A stretch of DNA of 64,000 bases. It comes from Paralithodes platypus. Lineage: Eukaryota; Arthropoda; Malacostraca; Decapoda; Lithodidae. Of this stretch, positions 45,188 through 54,436 are shown piece by piece. The stretch spans positions 22,249,008 to 22,313,007 of the forward strand of contig CM064501.1 in NCBI GenBank assembly GCA_032716605.1, given 5' to 3'. The notes beneath the pieces were generated by a model. That model did not search any database. It was given only the letters and a program-made list of their open reading frames with translations, and was not told the DNA's origin. How positions within the stretch are numbered: position 1 is the first letter of the stretch; the number at the start of each line of letters is the position of its first letter. The position numbers and the translations under genes were made by a program.

Positions 45188-48117
45188 TCATGATAGGAGT
45201 TCGTATTCACTTGGATCATCGGTGCTTGCATCAAAGTTGCTATTTTGACAGAGTCCTTTACATTGACCACATGCACTGGAACATTCAAGCTCATTCCGTT
45301 TGCAACTACAGCGTTGAGTGTCACAGTTGCCCTTACACTGACATCTGACCAATTTCAGTAGTGAATCAGGAGCCACTGGCGAATCCATCGTCTTCGGTTC
45401 AAGCTGTCCCTTCCGCAGACACCAGCCCCATTTCTCGGGGTCCACACAGTTCCCCATCCATTCCTGGACCTGACAATAAACTCGGAACGAGTGGTATTTG
45501 GCTGCATCGGTTGTTGGGGGAAGGCTGTGAACTTCAACGGTAGTTGAACTTTTTGCCACCTTGTTGCAAAACTTTGTCTTTCGCAGTCCGTCAAGGGTGT
45601 CATTTCCTTTTCCCCCAAGGCCTTTTCACCAGCTGATGATATCGCGTCTTTACTTCCACTTTGGCAACAGAATGCTTCTATACATTTCAAGAAACCGTTG
45701 TCTTCCCTCACTTTCCTCAAGGCAGCCCCTTTACCAATACCATACAGTCGTGAGGTTGTGTCACATCCACAGAGTGCATGGACAACTGGCAGGACACGAC
45801 AGATGCTTTCACCGAGAGCTTCTGCTACTGAGTTAATATGCCAACATTTCCCACCTTCCTTGCTCGACTTGAAGTACAAATCATTCATCCCTCGTTCCGC
45901 ATAATGACACAACAGCACCAACAAGTCTGTGTCCTCACCTATCACATATGTCACGGTTTCCCTTGCATGCTCAATTCCCTTCTTCGCAATCATGACATCT
46001 GCATCTGCTGGCGCATTGACACAGTCAATTCCATTTGCCTTGAATGTTTCACACAATAAGTCAATGAAGTTTTGCTTATTGTCCGAGTTTGACAAGAAGT
46101 TTTCCTTTTTTGACTGAAGGGGCATGGTTGGAGTGAACATCACCTTTTGACCAAAGACTCCTTTTGATCGTCGATTCTGTGTCATGTCCTTGGTAGTAGG
46201 TCCTGATTTATAACCGTCGAATACAACCACCGGGTTGAGAAAGTTTTTGGAAACATGCTTCATGTACATGCTTGCAATGTCCTCAAATGTGTCACCCTTC
46301 TTCCATGGAATCCTTTGCAATAAGGAACCACCATCCAGAACATGGGTCACAGTCCTTTCTTCCTCAAATGATTCCAATGACGACTTGGGAACAACAGCAG
46401 CTATCTCATCTCCTAGCTGTGGTTTATTGGCTTCCCTGAGCCTCCCCCACTTATCGAACAGAGCAGTAGGGTAGCTAGACAACTCATACGCAAAGACCTC
46501 TTCAACACCTAAGTCCCTGTTATTAGCAAAGATGAGGAGCCTCTGGAAAAGGAGCTGTGGGTCGATTGGTACTTTTTCAGCACTGATTGTAACCTTTGCA
46601 CCCAACGACTCAACTTGATCTTTCTTCCTAAATGAAAAGTCAAAAGCATTGCTACCTTCCATCTTCTGCACAATGTTCACAATTTGAGCTGCCGTGAAGT
46701 TGTTTTCAGGTGACTGCAATCTTGGTATTGATGTTGTGTCTCTTACTTCAGGGGTGACAGCAACAATTATACCCATACCATGGTATGTTCCTCGCCCATC
46801 AAGCGTACGCAAGTTGTGATCAACATTGTCTGCAACGAACTGTCCAAACCTGCCTGCAGTGGATATGTTGGTGCCCCTGAAATTGGCAGCACACTTCGAA
46901 AACCTCAAAACTTCTGCATAAGGCAGACAGAAGCCGTGGCTGTGTAAACTGTCCACAAGAAAGCGGGAACCAAAGTGCTGGTGCATTTGAACCGCCAATC
47001 CATACTGAATGGGTGCTACAATGGCCCTTGGTCTGGTAAGTTGCACGATACTTTGTCCAATTGATGCAACTTCAAGATCACATGACTTGCCACTGAACGT
47101 CTCTTGCAGCAATATACGAAGGGACTGCGGAACGTACGCCACATTCTTTTCCAGCGACCGGAGTTCAGAAGGATCTGGATAGAAATCTCTACAAGTATCA
47201 ATGTTCTTTATATCTGCTTTGATCAACCGTGCCGCAGCCCTGACTATCTTTCTTTGTTCTGCTTCCTCATCATCAGTCTGTGGTGAGTCTTTGAATTGTT
47301 GCAAAATCTTTGCAGCACTTTCTTTAACAGTTACAACATCGCTGCGTCCATGCACGTTACTAATAACCAGTTCATCCCCAAAATATGAAATAAGTTTCTG
47401 TTTCATGTATTTTACACTATACGCTTCAACATCAGGGCACAACTGGGACATTCTATCAACGAGATCAACCACTGTAGTCTGTTCATCATCATTGCCACTG
47501 ACTAGGTCCTCGATTGCGAGTAGAAATGCTTCCTCTCGTGAGGCATCTACTTTGCGACCCTTGCGAGGAGGTTCACTGTCTGCGGAATCACGATATTTGG
47601 AGGGGATCTGCCTATGTGTCTGGAAATTTGAGCTGCACTGCTTGTGATATATTGCGTCAGCTGCTGGAAGATCGCGTGCAAAGTTAATTCGGCCTCTAAC
47701 AGTGTCAGCCCACTCATCAGCCCTGGCATCACATGCTGAAAGTATTGTCCTTTGAAAGTTGAAGGAGCGTACTGGATACACTTCTTCTGAATCATGCTTT
47801 GTGTCCAAATAGATTTTTGTACCACAAAAAAAGCAGTTCTCTGTAAAACAAAAGTCTGGTGTCTGAGAACGAAGAGCAGGTTTTTCAGGACGTTTCTTCT
47901 GCTTCCCAGGAATTCTATTTGGCTTCGTATTGACATGCTTCTTTCGGCAATCAATGTGCACCGTTTGGCCCTCGGACACGGTAATTGATGGCGTTCCACG
48001 TTCAGTACTGGCCTTGTTGATAGTATCTGCTCCCTTCGCCCTCAGCTTGACTGTTTCTCCTTCGTCTAACGTGTTTGAGCAAATGCCGCAGGGATTATGC
48101 ACCACCTCTTCTTCCAT
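45188..48117 (-). CDS. transposase-like protein: zinc motifs, XPG/FEN1-type nuclease, CXC cluster; one frameshift
   Basis: Start chosen at the Met of MEEEVVHNPCGIC (48117), just after a good 3' splice site; the open frame runs further upstream through apparent intron. From this Met (about 920 residues to the frame's end at 45355): paired Cys motifs at about 10-60 (CGIC) and 90-160 (CFFCGTK, then YHKQC); a conserved DNVDHNLRTLDG and HGMGI block at about 430-450; then the nuclease domain at about 590-800. That domain has acidic residues in HVLDGG, VVVFDGY, APADADVM and IGEDTDLL, then GCDTTSRLYGIGKG, which looks like the XPG/FEN1 helix-hairpin-helix region. Near 45590 the frame shifts; the new frame carries SLPPTTDAAKYHSFRVY, a WGW motif and a CXC-like cluster (CQCKGNCDTQRCSCKR). 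Probably the element's transposase; possibly a captured nuclease. The frameshift may be real or a base-call error. Confidence 0.8.
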
Positions 48118-48141
48118 GGCTTCGGTAGATGTCGCACCAAT

Positions 48142-48165
48142 CTGTTGAAACAAGAAACAAGATGA
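48142..48165 (-). promoter_or_regulatory. probable 3' splice site before the transposase exon
   Basis: On the minus strand a pyrimidine-rich stretch (cttgtttcttgtttcaacag) ends in CAG at 48142, 24 bases before the ATG at 48117. The upstream open frame has no similarity to the protein's conserved parts, so an upstream intron and a 5' exon near the terminal repeat are likely. Confidence 0.6.
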
Positions 48166-48261
48166 TGGGATTAGTATAGGCCTAGGCAAAATGTAATAGA
48201 CAATAATGTGCAGTAAAGGTAGGGCTTGACCTAGAACAAATTGCAATAGAAGGTTTTTTGG

Positions 48262-48597
48262 CTGTAAGGTTTTTTGGCTGTAAATTAACCACTTTCCAGG
48301 TGTCCAAAAGTTGGAGACTTTTTATATGTTCATCAGAGGGACCTAATAAACAAGTTAAAGCCAAAAAACGTTGTTTGTAATACATTTATAGGGTCTAGGA
48401 GCAACCAGAAAAAAGTTATCTGTAAATTGAAGCTTTGGACGGCGGCCATCTTGAATTTATGCAAATTAACCACTTTCCCGGTGTCCAAAAGTTGGAGACT
48501 TTTTATATGTTCATCAGAGGGACCTAATAAACAAGTTAAAGCCAAAAAACCTTCTATTGCAATTTGTTCTAAGTCCAGCCCTACTTTGACTGGTCTA
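48262..48597 (+). repeat. right terminal inverted repeat of the XPG-nuclease transposon
   Basis: About 336 bp, the reverse complement of 44698-45042 with few differences, including the internal duplication. The outermost 30 or so bases are less alike than the rest, apart from the terminal TAG-x-CCAGT. Confidence 0.9.
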
Positions 48598-48600
48598 ATT

Positions 48601-49602
48601 TCTGAGTGCAGCGTTTCCCTCTTCGCCCAGACCGCCAGTAAGGTGTGGATTAATTTTGGGATGGGCCATAATTTTCCCGCCGGTAAGAGCGGGAAATATT
48701 TGTTGCCCTCCAATATTAACCGTTTTACTTTCAACCGGCCCAACATTACAGTTAGTTGAATCCAGTTGAGAGAGCCGACCAGAGACTCCCAGACCCTCCG
48801 TGTCGTAGTCAGACTGTGAAGAAACATGAACAGTTTCCTGCGAAACCTGTTGCGATTGTCCACACTCTGACTCAGAGTGAGAGCCGCTGTGTCCCAAACC
48901 AGCCCTATCCACTGAATTACTCGTGAGGGGACAAGGTTTGACTTTACCAGATTTACCTTGAACCCTAGAGCTTTGACATGAGTTAAAAGTATGTTGACAT
49001 GTTTGATGCATAATTGCTCTGTCTCTGCCACCACCAGCCAGTCGTCTAGGTACCACAGAACTCTGATTCCTTGCTTTAACAACGGCATCAGGGCTTGCCG
49101 GACTAATTTCGTGAATAGTCGAGGTGCCAGGTTCAAACCGAATGGCATCCTCTGAAAAACAAAATTTTGGTGCCTGATCCGTAAGGCCAGAAACCTTTGA
49201 AATCTTTTGTTGACCGATACGTGCCAATAAGCATCTGTCAGGTCTAGGGAACACATCCAACCTCCCGGCGGAAGTGTTAGCCTGATTTGGTGTACTGTTA
49301 ACATGCGGAATGACTCGTTGTGAATGTGAAGGTTCAGATAAGACAGGTCGACGACCGGTCTCATCTGAACACTGACCCGTTTGGGAACCAAAAAGAGCTT
49401 GGACGTGAATACAGGGTAATTTGGGGGGACCGGGATGATGACATTCTTGGCAATCATTTCCTGGACCAGTGACTCCACCTCTAAAGAAACAAAATTCGCC
49501 GTTGTCGGCTGACGTAAGCGAGGTCGCCGGAGCCACTGCCAAGTGATGCCCTTGCGTGCCACCATCCGTGCCCAAGTGTTTACCGGCCATGCTTTGTGAC
49601 AC
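48601..49602 (-). pseudogene. DIRS copy 3 reverse transcriptase
   Basis: The frame from 49565 downward is uninterrupted to the transposon insertion. It has the WQWLRRPRLRQ region, SLEVESLVQEMI, VQMRPVVDLSYLN, MCSLDLTDAYWHV (first catalytic Asp), RMPFGLNLAPRLFTK, and the active site WYLDDWLVVAE, then IGLVWDTAALTLSQS and VWESLVGSLNWIQLTV. This is DIRS-type RT, with the WYLDDW signature matching copy 2. The insertion at 48600 cuts it before RNase H. Apart from that I see no break, so the RT domain itself looks preserved. Confidence 0.92.
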
Positions 49603-49705
49603 GTTCAGAACGACCCAGTTAGCAGACCAGGGTTCGCCGGCTGTACTACCCTCGGATCCGCCGGCCTTACTACTGGCACCGGGAGTGAGAGAGACCTTAG
49701 TTTTT

Positions 49706-52328
49706 TTACGGTGGTGGAGTTGGCGGTGGTGGACGCCCCGCCGGCTGGCTGGCGTTGGCAGAAGACGGGCCCTGACCTGGCTTATTATAGCCGCGTCCTT
49801 TCTGACCTGAAAACCTACCCTGTCTATGCCTGAACTGACCTTGAGTGGAGGAGGACTTAGTTGGAAGAAAGGGCTTAGATCCCCCCGGCTGAGCTTTAGC
49901 GACTGGCCTGGGTTTGGGGAAGTTAAAGGCAGGTTTCTTAGAAGGGGTGGGACTGTGTTTAACGGCCTGAGCCATATTAAAAACCGTTCGCCACACTTCA
50001 GGGGACATTAAAGAGGGAGTGAGCACTGGTGACATGACCACCTGATTCGCAATGCGATCAGGCAGTTTGCGGACTAAGGATATTCTAAGATCTTGTCTCG
50101 CTCGTACCGCCTCAAGCAAGGCAGTGCGTACGTCACCTAATGATTGGATTGACGACTGAAGAAGCAGTCGCCGGGACAATTCAACCGAACGTCTGGCATC
50201 CGCGTCTGCGATTGCCTGAGTGGACCGGAGCAAAGACTTAGCTACTTGTTGAGACACTATGTATTGAGAGAACAGGCGAAAAGCTTTCCCCCGTAGCCTA
50301 AATTCACGGTCTAGGTGAGTTGGGGCAGGGGTAGTGAAAGGGTCTTTTAGCTCACAAAGATTAATTTTAGGGGCAGCTAAGAAAGCAAACAAAGCCGAAG
50401 GGACTCCGCCGGCAAAACACACTGGCATGGAGAACCAAGAATGAGTATCTTGAGGGATCTGGTGGGAAGTTTTGGAAGTAAATGTGGTCGCAAAGATTTG
50501 AGCCTCTGTCTCCCATTCCAACCAAGGTCCTGGGCCCAACTGCCCCACCTTCAAGACTGGATTAGCTGCCGCGTCTGTGACGGTTTGCAAATCGAGTTCT
50601 GGAGTGAGAGCTGATAGTGTCTTAATGTCATTAAACCCATCATGCTTAGACCAGTCAGAAAACAACCTTGAAGCTGAGGCAGGGGGTAAAGCAGGCTTAG
50701 CAGTATAAACAAAATAGTCCTGGTGATAATAACTAGGTATAGCCTTGATGTTGACATCTAGCACATTCCCCAAAGTATCCAAGGCCCTTAATTTCTTAGA
50801 TTTATTGCCCTGGATGACCCACTCATGCGGCACTGGGAGCTCCCCTGACAAGGTAGGTTGGGCTAGCTCTGGTTTAGTGGGGGTCAAAAGGACCCATGAC
50901 TCGTCTGGTCCGTAAAGCAAGGGCATAGCTACCTTTTTGAGAGGCGCTCTGTCTAGAGGGGGCGGATTGACATCCGTTATAACCCTTACATTCGAAGTGG
51001 TCAATGCCGCCGTAGCAGGCCTAGTAACCACCGATGGTGACATAGAGGGGGGGTGAGTGATCTGAGGCAAAGCAATAGAAGTCATCAGAGGCCGTACCGT
51101 AGAGCTTGTCGTGGGAGCTCCCAAGTCCACAGTGGGAGTTTCCTGCTGTTCCAAAAAATCTAGATAAAGCATTATCAAGTAGCCCATCAATTTCCTGTGC
51201 AGTGACAAATTGATTTGATGATGTGCTCACTGATGAATCATTAAGATCTTGTGCGGCATCGAAGCCTGAACCTGACTCTTGCCCTTCCATAACCGATATC
51301 ATCGAAACCTCGTCTTTGTCATCCTGTTCCTCCTGAGAAGATCCTGCCGAAGCTGGGGTACCATCTTGTTGCCAAGATAAGTTAGGAGTAGAGGAAGGGA
51401 TCGCCGCGTCCCGATGGACGTCAGCCACTGTGTGAATAGTTTGAGCCGGAAGTGGGTGGTCAGGCCCCGGACGAGAATATCGCCAAACACCTAGGCCTTG
51501 GCCTCTACTCCCGTGGGAGTCTGAAACACTCTCAACCACTGAGTCCTCTGAACCCCCCAACTCCAGGGTTAAAATGTTAATGGGTAAATCATCTTGAGGT
51601 ACAGGTACTACACTGAACCCTTGAGACCGAACACCAACTCTGTCTGGGGTAGACGTATGACGAGAAGCACTAGAAACAGGTGAGTGTCGGTAGGCCTTTC
51701 TATCATGGGAATCCTTTTTGGAAGATTTATGGCTGCGGTGTGACCGTGAACTACTCTTTGATTTGGAGGATTTATCGCCGTGACCCCTGGTGGAACTTTC
51801 TGTCTTACTCCTCTTACTCGATGGTGAAGAGGCAAGACTGGGTGGCTGGTGTCTAAGGGGTGACCTGGACCTAGATCTCGCCGGAGACGAGAAGACTGCC
51901 GCCGGGGGTGTAGGCTCACGGTGACGTTTCGAAGTAGCAGGGGCAGGAGATGACACAGAACCCTGTCCAGTCTCCGCCAGCTTATGACAAGTTACTCGAG
52001 AGGAACGTTTATTAGGGGGAGGGTGCTCAAGAAGAAGCCTATCCCAAAGAGGGACGTTGTCACATTGAAGTGACTTATGAGCCACAATCGTAGTATACGC
52101 TGACATTTGTTGCCGAACTTCTCGTAAGGCGACCGCTGCGGTCTTATCATTATCTTGGAGGACTTTGACACTTAGTTGGGAGCAAAAGGAACAGTTGCGC
52201 ATCACCCACAGACCTCTTGAACGGTCTAGACATTTAACACACCTGATACAAAGAGTGTGCGCAAAAATAGGGATACCGGCACAGGTTGGATTAATGCATA
52301 AAGCAAAAACCGGGGCAAAGGTAGCCAT
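49706..52328 (-). pseudogene. DIRS copy 3 gag-like ORF1, one frameshift
   Basis: Start at MATFAPVFALC (52328). The Cys-rich N terminus is C-x4-C, then LCIRCVKCLDRSRGLWV and CSFC, a probable zinc-binding unit. An Arg/Ser/His/Lys-rich stretch follows (about residues 130-235, e.g. RSRSRSPLRHQPP, SSKSKSSSRSHRSHKSSKK), then an acidic Ser-rich linker. Near 51150 coding passes to a second frame (49706-51208) with PLLYGPDESWV, a conserved helical domain, and a basic Gln/Gly/Lys-rich tail ending in PPPPTPPP. The single frameshift is the only break I find. A role in particle assembly and RNA binding is inferred. Confidence 0.82.
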
Positions 52329-54129
52329 GACAGAGACTGGTGGGGACTTACTGCAGGGTCTGTATTGGTCCGCCGGGGCCCAGCCCTGGAAAAAAAGGAA
52401 AATTTCCAGGAATTAATGCTCATAAGGTTAACCCAAAATGATCGCACACAAGTGTTCATAACCCGCCGGATAACGAGGCGTAATCTCACAATGATTACAG
52501 CTCGTTATGCGGCGTTTTTTTTTATAAAGATATCCGAATATCTAGACATGACTTTAAGAAAGTTTTAAGAATACCCTCTGACATAATATAAAAGACCAGT
52601 ATGGCGTTTATAAAGTCTTTCTGGCGGTGACTGTTACAAGATTCAATTTTGAAAACAACCCCCCACAAAGACGCCGGCCCCTGAAGTATCTAGCAGATTA
52701 ACACAGGGCAGGCTGATACGAGACCTGACTTCTAATGAATTGTCACATAGATCGCCGTATGGTGAAGGCGGCGATACAGAGCCGTATCTCTCAATTAATT
52801 GGGTAACTAGCTTGAATTGTAAATTCCGTATTTCCCCCTCCCAGGAGCACCCGCCGGGTGTGGCCAACTTATGAAAAAATACGTTAAACCTAATTGAGCC
52901 TTCGATCGCCGTAAGAGTGAGGGCGGCGATACACATAGTATCACTAAAATGGACCGGTTAACTAAACTGAATTACCAATTCGTTCATCCCACCTTAGCAA
53001 GGTACACCCGCCGGGTGAGATCTGATGTCTTAAATGTTAACCCCATAAGTTCCTATCCCCACTTCTTTGTAAAAGATCGCCGGGGAGGAAAGCCCACAAC
53101 AACAGCTAGGGTTTTTCCTTTGGTTTGTAAAACCGGGTAGAAAAACTACATAACTATTATGTCCGCATGAACAATGTTAGATGGGTACCACCAATCCGCC
53201 GGAAATCATAGGGAGCCTGAAACAGGCACCAACACAGAGACGCAGTCTTGGAGAGCCACAGACACCAACTCGCCGGGGACACCCGCCTGATTTGAAACCA
53301 CGCGTGGCCAAACACGGCTCACGGCCGGAGTTTTCATGGTGAAACCGAGAAAACCCCGCCGGAAAGTAACCCACCCCGAACAGACACCATCTGAACGCAC
53401 ATAGGACCCGAGAGATAGCCAAGCACGACTAACCTAGGGACCACAAATATAACCCGTGGAATTAGCCAATACACAACTAAACCAGGAAACAAACATAGTC
53501 CGTGGAATTAGCCAATACACAACTAAACCCGGATACACATGACACAGTAGGACATATTTACAAAATAAATCAATAACACTTGTACATGTGGCAAAGCTAC
53601 GAGCGGCTGGCTAGGCCTAAGCAAACGGCACACGACCTGTTGAGATATAAACAAAAAACACTGGAAATATAACAACAGGAACCACCGCCAACACACCACT
53701 GTAGTTAAAACTTCCGACCAAGGGAAGACCGACTCGGGACCCAGAAAAAACTTCACTAAGTGAAGAAAAATACGCTGGGAACGTCAGCAAAGCAACGCTA
53801 CCTCATCAGAAAGATAAAAGGCAGCAGAATTAATCGCGTAATGAAAGCCGCCTGCATCACAAGCTAACTCAACTATGAAAAAACAAAAAATTCACCTGTC
53901 CACAACAGGACCACGAGGGTACATCCGAAATAGATGCCCCAAACACACGACCCAAAATACACTGCACTGCGGGCAACCAGCCCAGGACACTCCTGCTACG
54001 CATATCCTAACCTTACTCGATACATCCCGGAGTAAACAAATGAGAAAAAACTCACTAGGGACGCAGCAAATGCGGAACCAGCGAAGCGTGGAGAGACACG
54101 TCCGAGCCGGCTGATCGCAGAGCAGAGAA
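52329..54129 (-). other. DIRS copy 3 leader
   Basis: Noncoding 5' leader. It shares with the copy 1 leader the ggcgggtg...cggcgat blocks (52740-53060 here) and the doubled aattccacggacta motif (53455-53520 here), so the short leader repeats predate the split of the two copies. No gene is seen. Confidence 0.7.
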
Positions 54130-54436
54130 GGAAGAATGACGCCTGAATCAGCGTCTGGTCAAAGATCCACACAAGTACATCCACGATATGATGGAAAGCT
54201 TATTGGATAGTTATTCTTATTTTATTTTTGTTTTTATTGTTTACGAACTTTTTTCGTAGTGAGAACCCAATTCATACTGACTGAAGCCATGAGTGAGGTC
54301 GCGTGCGCTCATGATGAAGGCTCCTCAGATTATAAATGCTCTGCGCGGTAGATTCAAACTACGGCGAATTAGTGTTTGAAGAGGATGCCTTATGTAATAG
54401 GCATGTTCGTCAATGATGGAGGGGCCACTAATAAAT
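54130..54436 (-). repeat. DIRS copy 3 right inverted terminal repeat
   Basis: Reverse complement of 39771-40121 minus the extra outer bases. The outer edge is ggggccactaataaat. It is followed at once by LTR-like DNA. Confidence 0.88.

Larger units (their letters stand above)
44698..48597 (-). mobile_element. 3.9-kb XPG-nuclease DNA transposon (Academ-like)
   Basis: Exactly 3,900 bp between 3-bp ATT duplications (44695-44697 and 48598-48600). The ends read TAGTCCAGT and, in reverse, TAGACCAGT, leading into terminal inverted repeats of about 340 bp. With one ATT removed, the DIRS RT-to-RNase H frame becomes continuous, which independently supports these limits. A single gene on the minus strand encodes a protein with an XPG/FEN1-like nuclease domain and a cysteine cluster. 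As I recall the published description, Academ elements have 3-4 bp target duplications, an XPG-type nuclease and Cys-rich motifs. The placement is inference. Confidence 0.85.
39771..54436 (-). mobile_element. DIRS-type retrotransposon copy 3, nearly complete, three nested insertions
   Basis: A 14.7-kb span containing about 8.7 kb of DIRS sequence. It has unequal inverted terminal repeats, an internal complementary region (40197-40305), and on the minus strand leader, gag, RT, RNase H and tyrosine recombinase. Insertions: family B (40892-41371), a LINE (43047-44613) and a 3.9-kb XPG-nuclease transposon (44698-48597). Ends and leader match copy 1. The gag frameshift and the recombinase Arg-to-Cys change suggest it was failing independently of the insertions. 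Confidence 0.92.

Noticed and set aside
45355..48246. The 963-residue frame as a host gene
   Set aside because: It lies wholly between inverted repeats with a target duplication inside another transposon. The first 43 codons look like intron and repeat rather than protein.
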